From positions 5,646,019 through 5,710,018 of the forward strand of contig KL647289.1 of the NCBI GenBank assembly GCA_000727475.1: a stretch of 64,000 bases of DNA, read 5' to 3'. Positions 10,035 through 22,300 of this stretch are shown piece by piece. Position 1 is the first letter of the stretch. Every line of letters starts with the position of its first letter. This DNA is from Sarcocystis neurona (Eukaryota; Apicomplexa; Conoidasida; Eucoccidiorida; Sarcocystidae). Both the position numbers and the translations under genes were made by a program. The notes beneath the pieces were generated by a model. That model did no database searches, was not told where the DNA came from, and saw only the letters and a list, made by a program, of their open reading frames with translations.

Positions 10035-12854
10035 CTGAAACTGCAGCTTCGATGCGCAGGACTGTCTTTCCATAATGCAGTAAGGCCGAAGCGGACAATG
10101 CAGAAACTGCAGAGTAAATGTGGGGAGGTCTGTGGCTACGCGCTGCGATGAATGCTGCTTGCTTGTTGTGTTCTACTGGCGCGGCGGCTTGCACTGACAA
10201 ACTGCTGACACCTTACAAGACGGTGCAATAGAGGTGCGTGCGTCTGTCTTTCGCGTTTTCGGCATGTGAAAGCCGTCATGTCAAGCTGCGTTAGTCCCAG
10301 AGCAACTGCTCTAGAGGAGTGCCACTTCTTCAGACAACGTTCCTTCGTCTTTTGAATGACCTTCTGTCGCGCCCGACTTTGAGAAGGCCGTCAATACGTC
10401 AGCGGTTGCGGCTTGGATTTAGCCAAGACGAGATGAATGGTTAAATGTTGTTTTTTCCTGTAGATCGGCAGCCGTTGCTAAGCGGCACGTGAGATGGCAC
10501 GTAATCTCGTCCATTGATTAGAACAGGCCTGGTGGGTCACCAGCATTTGTCAGGCAGAACTGTGTAGGCACACCACCGGCGTAGACAGAAATTCGGAAAT
10601 GTAGGGCTCTGCTGGAGCAAGCAATGTGGGAATCTACGGACGGAAAGTCCGTGCTTGGAGAACCTGTTTCTAAAGAGGGAGCTGCTTGTCAGGATCCAGA
10701 ATCCCAATGTTCATTCGGACGACGATGTCAGCCGAATGCGCTTCTACCTCGGCAGCAATAAGGCTTCTGTTCAACTCTGGTGACAGACTTTGTGTGTCCG
10801 AACACAATATTTTTCATAAGTGGAGGAGTATGTTGCCCTATCGTAAAACTGCGTCGGCGTCTCTGCACGATGAATGACTCTGCAAAAGTCAGCGACATCC
10901 ACGTCTTGATCACTTTCACCAACTGGGCGGCGCAACTGTTCTAAGGGGTTGGCGAGTGCTGTCATCCCGGATTTTAGGTTGTAGTACTGTTTTCGTGATC
11001 GGACGCCTCCAGGCTTTCCCGCGTTTTACTGAGGTGCTCTTGTTGCCTGGCGATCGATAATCGTCTGGCAACTACGGCGAGTTTGTTTGAACCTTGATGA
11101 AATGCTAGTGACCGCCGAGTGTCCCTAAACATCCAAAATAGCCTTCGCGGGCGAACGACGACTTACGACGTCATCGCAGAATGCCAGTCAATAAGACGTT
11201 TGTGCCACCCATGACTCGATTGTTGTCAAACAACTTTTTAGAGGGAGAACAGTTGGCGTCCTTAATTTGTTGACAAGCGTTTCACCTCTTTCATGCGGTG
11301 GTTAATTGGCGGAGCAAACTGGTGCATTCAGCAGCCATAAATCGCACAAAACTGGTACAGTAGGCTCTTTCGTGTTCTGCTTTACTGTGGGAAAGGATTC
11401 GAGAAAGGTTGTATTTACCCCCGCCCTGCACTAGCTGTTCACAACGTTTTGTTGCTTCCCACTGAAGGGAGGCTGCAGCAAATAACAGAACCTCTCCTTA
11501 TGCTCAAGCGTGACACTCACAAAAGAACTTTGCTGGGATGTGGCTCCGGTTGCTCCTGAAGTGTACATGAGGCTCTCCGCCTGATATGCATTTGCTACAT
11601 GCTCACCACTCGTGTTGGTAAAGCGCGGGACGTGACAGCATCGAGCTCTCTTTAGCCTGCGTTGCACCCAGGCAAAAAATAGTACAAACTCCTCAGCGCT
11701 TTTCAGTGTCGAGTGGTAAGCAACTGGGAAGTGAGGAGTCATGGTAAAAATTTAGCAGACTATGGGCTTTACTTGTGGCACGGATTTTTTGTGGGTTGGC
11801 AACGTTCTGGTTCGACGTGGTTCTCAAGCCCTTCTGGAACTTCACGCGTGACCTCCTGGGGTCAGCCTGCGGCGGGCTTTTACAAGGAAGCGTCTGGATA
11901 TTGACTACAATGCAGAGTGGGAAGAAGTCAAGTGTAACCGATCCTCACGCAAAGCGCACCAGAGACTCAAAAGCATGTCGTCGGTGCACGTAATGTCCCG
12001 CCATACAGAGTGACCCCACAGCTGGTCGCCCGGTCCCGTGTCTGCGTGTACTACGCATGTATGTATATATATGTGTATGTATGCCCTCCAGCAGATCGGT
12101 GTGTATTGTGCGAACAGATAGATAGTTGGCAGGTTTACATGGCGGAAGACCTGGCTTCTCTGTCTGCAGCGGAGATCGTTGCCATATCCTGGGTCTTCAG
12201 CACCTTCGACTCCAGGTAGCACGTCTCTGTTGCCGCAGAGTTCCGCAATCGATTGTCTGTCACCGCTGATTGGACCGACGAAGTGACACGACGTTCCGGG
12301 CAAGTACACGCGGGCACGGCCACTCCTGTGTACGTTCACAGGTGCGTATGTAGGAGTGCCATATTAAAGAGGATGCTGAGAAGCACCCACTCGCTACAGA
12401 GGTTCGTTTGATTTCGGGCGCCGTCGCTTGGCCCTAGCCTACCGCAACAGGAGCGGGCGCACACCGCGGTCGGCGGGCTCGTATGTGCCACGTCGGCGCG
12501 TGGCTAGCATCGCAACTGGACCAGTCGCTGCTGCTGTAGCCGCCGGCCTCGGGGACGCGATCGTTTCTACGTTCGGCGGCCCAGAGTACATTTTCGTGAC
12601 CGTACGCCATTTTCTACGTCACTAACATGTTCCTAAGTCTTAGCGGACACGACAGTCGGGAGTGGAAGGTGACGCAAATTCCCCTGCGCTGTTTTGCACT
12701 TGCAAGCAGCGTATGGCAGGTGCCGCACACACGTCCCGCTGAACGGCGCTTTCCCTTCTTCAATAAGGGGCAGTGTGATTGCCAGTGTGACCAAGAAGTA
12801 CCAAACCTTTTTAAAGGGTACACATTTGTATGTGACGCAGTGCTGCGTATCTTT

Positions 12855-12856
<2 letters not shown>

Positions 12857-12894
<38 letters not shown>
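12857..12894. repeat. (GT)19 microsatellite
   Basis: An uninterrupted GT dinucleotide tract of 38 bases. A second, shorter GT tract lies at about 22453-22473. Both are in stretches with no supported gene. Confidence 0.95.
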
Positions 12895-12899
<5 letters not shown>

Positions 12900-13141
12900 G
12901 ATCGGGTTACTTGGGAAAGCAGCGCAACGTCCCTGGTTGCCGTATCAGGAGAAGGTGTCCATGAAAACACGTCAGGTTCATTTTCTTCAACTTACGGTTA
13001 AATACACGGTCTCTCCTCGGGTCGAAGTTTGTCGGTGTTGTCGTCCAAGACTTATGTGCGATGCAAAGATTTCGTTCGAAAATGCCGGTATGTGCTACGA
13101 CTTCGGACGTCGCGCTGCTCACTGCATCGACATGATGCAGT

Positions 13142-13175
13142 GTATATTCAGACCGTTTATACGGTCTGAATATAC
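13142..13175. repeat. Perfect inverted repeat: 15-bp arms, 4-nt loop
   Basis: Bases 13142-13156 are exactly complementary to 13161-13175, with the loop TTAT. Unlike the hairpin at 3216, the arms have mixed composition with AT-rich outer ends. No flanking duplication or coding association is visible. Confidence 0.9.
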
Positions 13176-15280
13176 CAGCCCTATCCAGGGTGCAAACCGA
13201 CTTCTCACTGGTGGACGAAGGGCTCTTTTATCTTGGGCTCACGTAAACACGCGTGATAGTAGGAATCGTGGATGACAAGTGTCGACCTGCACATCCTTGA
13301 GCCCGAGACATACACGGACAAACATAAGCGTCCCTCTAAGACCACTGCCCAGTCCGCACCGGTGTGTGCCTGGGCGATTCCCCGCGGCTCGCGTATTTCG
13401 TCCACAAAAGTGTAGAATTCCTCCACAACAACTGTACCGCCCACAATTGCTCCTCTGTATTGAGCTTGACTGTCCGCGCCGCAGAGGAAGAAGGAAATAT
13501 CGTGCAAGGAAGGCAGGCGGTTACTACAGTTGCTATGTACGTGTGCCTGCCGTCATTTTGCCTTGTGCCAGAAGTAAATTGCCACCAGACGGCAATCCGT
13601 TGCACACACAAGGAGAGATAAATTGAAACCATGTCGGCTGGCGTACTGGGGGAATGCTGCGTCTACCGTAGGGCATGCGAAGCCCAGCAAGTTTCAGCGT
13701 GTGTTCGTCCTTCGGAGTCGCCACAAAGTTAGAAAGCGTTGTCTAGTGGCGACGGCTTTCACAAGCGTGCACGCGGACCTACACAAAGGGTGTATGTGAC
13801 TTTGTCGCAATGGTTTTTCCGGATGAGTAGGCGCGCATTCACAGAAAAATGTATGACATCTTAGGTAGGTTTAGCTGGAATGTTAAAATCTTCCGGTTGC
13901 ACTTAGCTGTCGCTTTCACGCGTGTGCTCCGCCGGTATTAGGAGGGCTTGCTCGTATTTTCACAGTCGCCGACGATCTTCAACAATATCCTGGACGCGGC
14001 TGCGAAAATCGAAAAAATTTTGGGCACTAACAACCGACACGAGTAGACGCTGCTCAAGCCTGGTACAGTGGTGGCTACCGTGAAAATGCGACATGGAGAC
14101 ATGTCGGCGATTCTGCGAGCTCAATTTAGTCCGAAGTCTTGGAAGAGCCTAAGTGTTAACGTAGGCGATGGGGAGATGGGGGGAGAGAACATGCGCGACG
14201 CCGCCTTGCAATAAATGACTCGCTCGCTGCTGCTGTCGTCCTAAGCACAATTGAAACAACCGCGCGTTGTCACGTGGTGTAGCCGGAGTATAGGAGCACA
14301 TGCCAGCTTCTCAAACATGGACATTTTCCGTCCAAAAACAGTCCTAAAGGATTCGTGATGCCAGTTGGCAGCGACCATCTCCTTAGCGCTGCAGTAGCAT
14401 CCCCAGTTCAGGCACCGACATCTGGGACGCTGACAAGTAGTGAAGAAGCTCGAAGACGTAGCGACAGCACGAGTCTCAGTATGAGGGCCAGCATCACATC
14501 CAGAGGTCTCCACGTATGAGGAGGAGAAAGCCCAAGTAGCAGCAGCAGCACGTTACTACTTGGCATGACCTCATCAATATTGGAGAGGCTCCGCGTTGAC
14601 GGGAACGCCAGAGGGCGGCAGGTCGTTTCCTCCGTAGAGGAACGAGCAGGTGTCCAGCACAAGTTGCGCGGCGTGCGAAGACTTGCCATCCTTGTGTTGG
14701 CCATCATGCCGCTTTTTTTGGAGATGCGACTGCTGTTGCCAGCCCTGACGGCACTCCTTGACACGGAAAGAAATTAGATATACATAAGGAAAGACTTGAA
14801 CACCCACCTTTTGGACAGCACCGTGTTGCACCTACCTGCCTCCTACGTCAGCTCTACGCGGGAGCGCTGGTACAACAGTCGCATCTACCGTCAGTCCCTC
14901 GTTCGTGAAGGCTCACTTGATGAGGAAGCTTCCCATACGACACGTAAGAAGAGCTTCAATTGTAGCAGCACCTCCTCAAACGTGGTCGCAACACTCAGAA
15001 TTCCTGCGCAAATGTCAGAACCATACCTTCAGTAGGAGCAGCCAAATCAGTTCACAGAGTTTCTCGTTGATTACCGACATGTGGTAAGTAGCTCTGCTGA
15101 AAAGTCATGCTGCAGTTAGTTACGCTCTGACTTGTTTCTTGGCCGTATAATTTACACAGCAAGCTAGCATCTCCCAAAAATTATATCGTCGTTATCGACA
15201 TAATTTAGGATGAAACACACGTAGGCAAATGAGCTGAATATTACACGAGAAAGTCGTGGCCAGGCTGGGGCTACGCAGCG

Positions 15281-16296
15281 GTGAACCAGGTCTTCGCCCG
15301 TACTGCTTATCACTGCCGTTTACGCACAGATGCAATCGAAAACTCAACAGTGTCCGTGACAGTGGTCTCCGCATTTTGTAAGGCGCGTTGTGACTTCACA
15401 GACTGTGAAGTTCGGTGTGTGCATCCGGTGCTGGTCTTGTTATTTCTAGAAGTCTACACCGCTCTCAAGGACTCTGCAAATGCGGAAAACGTCTCAGCAT
15501 GGGTGCACAAGCCTCTGACAGTTTCCACGCCGCAAACCTCTCGCGACGTGTTCCCGCTCGGCCTCGACACGACAGTGCGTGTCGCCTGCAGCGACTTCCT
15601 CGGAACTGCCGCTTCTGCTGCTGTCCCCGTCCAATACGGAATCTCTCCTGTCTCAACAGAGGTGCACGATGGAAAACGCGAATTACAGGCAACCTTTCGG
15701 AAAAGGCCTACTCAGGAGGATGTCCTCCTGAACCTTGAGGGTTCGTTCGAAGTCCGCCCTGGCGCTGCGATTGAGAGGAGTGGTCCTGCTGAAACTGCGT
15801 CTTGGACTCGCGAGTCCAAGATCAGTGCACCTGATGCTGATACCTCTGGCTCAACTGCTACAGCCAGAGAAGATGCTGCTGGAACAAAAACAGCTACAAG
15901 ACTCACCGGTGCTTCTCCCTGTGTAGGTCTAGCAAAAGCTGCATACTGTTTAGAGAGGTCTCCACAGAAGGTGGATGTAGGGGAAGACATAGAATTCGTT
16001 TCACCCTTCCGGCAGGAGATGGAGCATGAGGAGCGACGGCCAGCTAACACTCAACCCAGCGAAGGCCCGGACCTGCTCTTCCTGTGGCTGGACAAGGATG
16101 CGTACGACGCTTCATCGTCACGGGCGCTCGCCCTCTTCTCGACGTGCGCGCTGCTCCTACGTTGGCTCCTGCTCGCAATTCGCGCGTTTGCGGAAGCCGT
16201 TGTGATGGAAAATGAAGACCACTTGTCGCGTGAAGGCGTCCCGGCCTCTTTTTCTACCTTGAGTTTTTCACTCTTGACCTGCTGTTTTTCGAGCTG
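15281..16296 (+). CDS. Probable exon of an unknown, possibly membrane-anchored protein
   Basis: The frame is open for 339 codons, well beyond chance, and runs into a strong donor (CTG|GTGAGT) at 16297, so I end the exon at 16296 in phase 2. No ATG opens the frame; it probably enters through an acceptor near or after 15277, and the true left edge is uncertain. From about 15,690 the composition is natural: acidic and Ser/Thr/Ala-rich. Bases 16112-16205 encode a Leu/Ala-rich hydrophobic segment, enough for one membrane helix, interrupted by an Arg-Trp pair. I recognise no domain. A plausible upstream coding block at 14.4-14.77 kb also ends in a hydrophobic stretch, but it is interrupted by a TGA and I could not join it by phase. 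Confidence 0.42.
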
Positions 16297-18010
16297 GTGA
16301 GTGAAACACGTTCGAAGCACGCATACTGACACAGTTGTTTCTGGAATAAGCTTTTGCCTTCCCATGCTTTCATACGTGCATGCCACCTACGTGTGGTGTG
16401 GAGCATGAGGTGAGACAGGCTTCGCACTAGACCTCCTTCGTCGCAGTAGAAACGATGGTGCAGCACAGCTTCACATCACAGTTTGTAAGGAGCGACGTTC
16501 ACGCACACGAATGTGCACCTGCTGTATGGATGACATACCAATGACACGCGTCGCATCCGCGACCATACACCTCTGTGTGTGGCTGAGCCAAAGTATAGTT
16601 AATCGTTATTCCTCTGAAAATAGGAGAATCCAGTGTACATTGCCCGAGGAACACACGTGTACTGCGTTCTACGCGTAGCGGGCCTCCCTCCGTGAGAAAG
16701 ATCCACAAGGGCACGCCAAAGAATGGAAATGGGCCTCAATAAGACTCTCGGACAGGATCCACAGCTGATGCAGGCACTGGGTATGCGTTGCAGGAGCTCT
16801 CTTTCGTAACGGCTCATCTCTGCCTAGAGCTTGGTATCCATATCTAAAAAGTAATATATGGGCGCTGACACGTGATCTGGCGTGCTTGACTGATTGTTCA
16901 GATACGCGTACGCGGATTTTAGACGACATTTCCGCCGAAAAACGCAGTCGGACTGCAAATGTCTAGAAGAAGACAGAACGAGGAGATTACATTTTAGGAC
17001 GACAGAATATGCAGCTGACAAACCGTCAGGAAAGCGCGCATTTGCTGAATCGCACAGATTGTCTTCCACGTGCGATTGAACGTTGGTGTGCCGTGCGTAA
17101 TCTTGCACCTCGACGTATCATGTCGCACGCATACAGTGTCAAACAAATTAGCATAGCTGCAGGCGAATGCAGGTTGACATCAGCACGTACTTGGGTGCTT
17201 CGTTACAGGGGTGTCGCATTTTGCGTCTTCCCGTGGGTGCTACCAGCGACTAAGAGTTGTGCGGGAGGCAACTTGCCCGGAACCTCAGTACCCGTGACAA
17301 CAATTTGCAAGGAATGGTGCGAAATGTACCTACACTTTGTTGCGCCGACAAGGCTCAGCAAGAAACCATCAAGGAACGGATGTGTACCCTTCTACCTATG
17401 TTCTGATGTTGGAAAGGGCAATCGCTGCTGTGCATTTAAACGCCTCACGAGCACAAATGCTCTCTGCAGGCAGCAGGACTGTTTTCCTGGAGATACCGTT
17501 GCCCCTCGATTCTACGGCACGTCCTCTGTACACCCGGTAGTACGCAGCGCACCCCAATAACTTCACTTTCACCTCGAGCAGTCTTCAGGACTCTACTACG
17601 GCTCCTTTCTATCTTGCCTTTCATGTGCTTGTTACACACGTTAAAGTGTCAAATACAGTGGCTTCCAACGTACTTGTGGATGTACTGGAAAAGTCTTAGA
17701 TTGCGACCAACCACAGGTACGCCATCCGCCCAGTAGTTCCACAGATGGTCTTAACTGCTCAACTTTAGCGTTAAACTGTAGAAAAAATACCAGCGCGTTC
17801 TGGGAAATGACCAGCGGCCGTTTTTCACGTTGCTCTCTGCATCTTTTTTTTTTAAAGAGCGTGTTGCCAGTCGTACCCCTGGCTGCAGAACCTTTCTTTG
17901 TTATACCAAATCTTTGAACATACACTGGCGGAAGACGTAGGAAAACCATTTCGTTGCACCGTACGTCGTCTCGCGTTTTCAGGATGGCTGCAAACTTCTA
18001 CTTCTTGTAG
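16297..18010. other. Intron or intergenic DNA, nothing firm
   Basis: This stretch follows the strong donor at 16297. The most protein-like frame is 17337-17540, ending next to a possible GTAGTA donor. It cannot be joined in phase to the exon ending at 16296 without creating a stop, so I leave it unassigned. Confidence 0.35.
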
Positions 18011-18929
18011 GTGAGTACTACAAATGGTCTCTCTGGGGGGCACTTGCCTGCTCTAGGGTCTTTTTGGCCTTGCTCGTTTTTTCGGGCGCCACTCCGCCAC
18101 TCAAGGACAAGTGCTGCTCCGGTAAGTAATGCGCTTCCTCCTGCACCTGCCGATACATCTTTTCCGCTTCTCTCCTCAAGGACGCGAACCGGCGACTCTT
18201 TCCCTAGGGACTCTCAGTTTCCGCCTCCGCCTGCAGGCTCAAGAACAGCCGAGATAACGCGACGGCAGGAGCAAGATAACCGTCACGCCCACGCGCGTCA
18301 GGATCCGTGCACTTCGCCGCGTAACAAAGAGCACGACCAGCACGAACAGGCACGAAATGACCAAGTCTTGACATCATTCGGCTGCGGAATAGACCCACGA
18401 AATGTAAAAGGATCGGCTGCGTGTGCAACGCGTGTCCACAAGACTGCCTGCGTTCCTGAGCATACACCGGCTGCTGCTGGTGCGTGTTCAAGCCACTCCA
18501 CCGCATCAGGAGTATGCAGTCTGCCAGATTGTGCCATCAAAGTAGACTTCAACAATGCCGTAGCATCAGCTGCACCTGGGACTCCGGCATTCACGACGGC
18601 AGCTACATCAGCCGAGACAATGGCAACGGTACGAAGGGGGACAACCGTACCAGCAGCAAAAACAACAGCAATGGGAGCGACAGCGACAGAAGGAGGAGAC
18701 GCACTAGCCACCACCGCAGCCGACATACAAGCAGCAACACCACGATCGACACAGGAAATTCCCTTAGGGACTGTGCATGAAAGATGGGCAGTGCGAGTGC
18801 TTCGGCGGGCTGGTCGCAGGTGGACTGGCAGCTGGTCAGAGCTCTTGCAACGCAGGACGCGTGTGCGCGCTGAAACAAACACGGTGATCAGGGTTGATCC
18901 AGTGGCCAGCGAGATATGCGCTGCTGGAG
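18011..18929 (+). CDS. Probable exon, Ala/Thr-rich protein of unknown function
   Basis: The frame is open for 317 codons and has a consensus donor (GGAG|GTAAGC) after base 18929, leaving phase 1. The first 100-220 bases may be intron, because acceptor-like CAGs occur up to about 18,237 and a possible GTAAGT donor lies at 18,121; treat the left edge as approximate. The product is polar, Arg/His/Gln-rich at first. It then becomes markedly Ala/Thr-rich (about bases 18,590-18,770) and ends in a basic Arg/Trp-containing segment. There are no Cys/His motifs, signal peptide or membrane helix. Continuation into the exon proposed at 19055 keeps the frame. Confidence 0.48.
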
Positions 18930-19054
18930 GTAAGCTAGGACCTGAATCTTCTACTTTGTACTAGTGCTTGGAGTTCTAGTCCACAAGAGTGCGGCCCGTC
19001 CACACAGCTTAAAACGTTACCGTTTTGATCAATATTTGCATGCGCTACGGCCAG

Positions 19055-19302
19055 CAGAGGAAGAAGGGCACCTGCTGCAGGAGTGGGGAGTTGCTTGCGT
19101 CATCTCAAGGAGACGCCAGGGTCGACGTATCATTGCGTCGGACAACAATTGTTCTACCAGTATCAAAAGGCCATGCACAACTTACAGTACTATTGCCATT
19201 ACTACTTACAGTACAACTCTTGCTAGTAGGGTTGGAATTGCCCGTATCACCTCCGCGGGAGATGTTGCCAAGTCGAAGTCCTTTTCGATCTATCACTACT
19301 AA
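19055..19302 (+). CDS. Possible continuation exon of the 18.0-18.9 kb gene
   Basis: An acceptor (GGCCAG) precedes base 19055. Entering with two bases completes the codon left in phase 1 at 18929, and the frame stays open to a TAA at 19300-19302. It starts acidic (a Glu run), is then basic, and becomes Thr/Ser-rich. The 125-base intron would be shorter than others in this window. The same frame reopens after two TAA codons to 19560 in ACT/TAC-repeat-like sequence. I regard that part as repeat, not protein. Confidence 0.25.
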
Positions 19303-22300
19303 TACTACAGCAGCTAAATGCGAGTAGTGATGACGTACAACAGCCATAGCAAGAGCAATCGTACTCTCACTACTACTCATATCAACACTACTACTATCAC
19401 ACTTGTTCCTGCTTCGTCCTCACCACGTACCATTAGCACTGTGCCAGTTGCACTCTCACGCATTACTTGTTATTATTCCATACTACTAGTATTGATACAT
19501 CACACTGCAGGAAGAGAGACAACACACAACCAAGGTCATCAAGACGCAGAAGAAAAGTAGGCATTCAGTAGCAATCCAGACTAGGAATTTACATTTAGGT
19601 GTCTGCTAGTGCAACGAGGGCTATGCACCAGTGCAAGTGAAATAGATTGTAGCACCCATCTGAGGCAGGGCAGACGGGCAGCGGAACTAGAAAGACACGG
19701 AAAACCTCACAGGGAGAACAACTTCCGAAAACAGTCTTACTTCAACACCTTGCGCATACCGTGTCATGTCGGCTGTAGTGCGGTAGAGCGCCACCAGCAG
19801 CATTTGGCCCTCTTTCGTTGTACACACTGAAGTGTCATTCCCCTGCGTACATCACCGGTGTGTGAGCTGCTCGATTTGGCTGGTGATATGAAGCATCGCT
19901 CGGCCGCTCATATGCTGCATGTCCGTGGAAACGGTGCGTGGTATGCCTGCATCGTTGACCTCCCACCTGTGTTCATATTGTTCGTGCGATGCGCAACGCG
20001 ATGTGTACGTTGGTCTGCTGTGGCTTACCTCGTACGGGTCGGCAGTCAGAAGAGGCGAAGACGCGGGGACCGCTGGGAGACTCTTTTACACTCATAAGCG
20101 AATAGTGAAAAGTCGTAGGTTCCTAAACTGCTAACTCAGGAGGAATTGCTCGTAGGAGCTGTAGGTTCTACGTAAACATACGCGCAGACGAGACTGCAGC
20201 TGCATCAGCCAGCGAGGAGACAGGAGAGGAGCTGCGCCAGCAACGTCTTTCCGAGACGTGGATGGCGTGTCATGCGTCTCTCTTGTGCACTGTACACGTA
20301 TGTGTTACTCGGACCTCTTGCCTGCTGTCGATTCTTCTGCTTCTGAACAGCTGACAACTACAGTGTGTACCTTGAGAACGAAAGCGTCTCCATGGCAAGG
20401 CTGCCTTGTTATTTTACACCTGTGTGACCCGTTTGAAATGTTACCTTGAGCTTCTCGTCACGTCAGAGTAAAACGCCCTATTGCTTCTGATGGAGGCAGT
20501 ACTTCCACTCTCTTCTGTGGATACACGCCAAGAGTAGTGAGCTACTTCCACAAGCTGCGGTGCCTCACAGGTGAGCAGAAAACCACATTTGTATGGACCG
20601 AACGGTTTCGACAGACCTTCTTCAGCGCGGAACAAAGTGTTTTTAAAGAGGTCCTCGGCGCGCCAAAGTGACTGGTGGCCTTTATTGTGGCCTACGTAAA
20701 TCCTATTTGTACTCAGACGTGCACGGTGAGCAACGTCTTTTCCAGCAGAACGCCTCAGGCGAGTGCGCTGTGCCGGCGTAAGCTTCTTGTTTGTCAGGAG
20801 GAACTGCAGGTATACATTTTCCAGGGCTGTGCAGCGCGCGTAATATTCAGATGCGTTAAAGTGGCCGTTGTTGCTTGCAATGGTAGACACAGGTGTCCGC
20901 TGTCGTCACTGCAGCTCTCGTGAACCTGGACAAGTGTCTGTTGCTAGGCAAAGGAAAGCAGAGCACCACACTTCTGAATAAAATTCAGCTCCTTTGTGGC
21001 GCTTGTGCCTCAACCGCTTTTGCAGCCCTTGTCGCCTTGGCACACACCTTTTCAGAATGGTTACTCGTGTTGCTGAGTAAGACAAGAAAGATTTGTCTGC
21101 GCGCAGGGAAGGCCCAGACTATTCTTTCTACAGGGGTCATCTGCATCCATGAGATACACGTATACACATACGCAAGAAGTTAGACGCGCCTTCTAGCCCA
21201 CACAGGTGTGCCAGAATTTGCGGAGTGGTGTACTGAAGAAGTCCGTACATCTGCCACCAATAGGGACCTGTGTACCTGTAAATTTTCTTCCCGCTGCATG
21301 TATCTGCTCATCTGTCTACTGCATCTTTACACGCATAGGCGCAAATGAATGCGTGCGTGGACCGGCGGTGGCTCGCTACAGTGACGCAACTGCGGGCACC
21401 ACCGCCTTCGAAAACACGTCTGCAAGCAGTGGATTAGCTGCGTTCTTTTTGCCGCCTCTATTTTGCTTCTGAGTGCACGTGCGGAGGACTTCTCAAAGCT
21501 AGTGCGGACCAATGTGCATCAAAAAGTGATCTTCTTTTACTGCGCTACTTGAACACATTGCCGGTTCGTATATTTGCTTTTATGCGTATGAACTTCCATG
21601 CACATCTATATACATATTTATCGATATGTTCTTACACGCGTATGCACGTTTGGGCTGGGCGACCTGCTTTGCCATGCATAGCGACGCCTTCGTACACCCC
21701 TGCGACGTTTATGCGCTTTCTACGCGCCTGAAAGCCCGCTTGTCGCTCCGTGGCAATCCCGGCCTCCCCGCAGGGCTCGAATACACAAGCATGTCATCTG
21801 AAAAGGGAGATACTTTTGGCGCTTCAAAAGTCACCTGCGAAAAGATCACACACCGAGGGAGGCTAGGAACCAGATAATTTCTAACGCCGCTCTGCTGTCC
21901 TTACCATCCTCATATATATCTGTATGTGTAGTGAGTTGTTTTCTCTCTTGTATCCGATTCGTCGGCGGCGCAGAGGATACGGCTTTCTTGTATATGTGTA
22001 CAACGTGCTTCAGTTTCATTTTTTCAACTCCACACCTATTGAGAAGGATCGTGCGTTTGTGCAGGCACAGAACAGCCGCGGACAAGGATGCTATGGATGA
22101 ACGGTATCTGCCTACTACTGGAGATCACTGTTCGTTCCTTCGTCTCAAAAGCCGTATGCCATACACTTGGGAAAGAACTCACCTACGTGCCATACTAGTG
22201 CCTCAATGCTGTCCACGAAAACGCAGTAGGGGTAGTATTCAAAGATGTGTACACGTGTCCACATGGGCACAGGGAAAAGCCTGCGGGCTGCGACGGACGC

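Larger units (their letters stand above)
10035..15280. other. No confident gene; contains (GT)n and hairpin repeats
   Basis: No frame here stands out in length. Weak candidates are 12400-12622 (Arg/Ala/Gly-rich, preceded by CTACAG) and 14403-14773, whose plausible frame contains a TGA near 14517. Neither has a domain or a phase-checked neighbour. The strong features are the GT dinucleotide tract and the 13142 hairpin, listed separately. Confidence 0.4.

Noticed and set aside
20441..20890. Minus-strand 149-codon frame with fairly natural composition
   Set aside because: Length is near the upper end of what chance gives over 64 kb in six frames. No domain, no confirmed ATG (it opens with GTG after an upstream TGA) and no splice partners were found.
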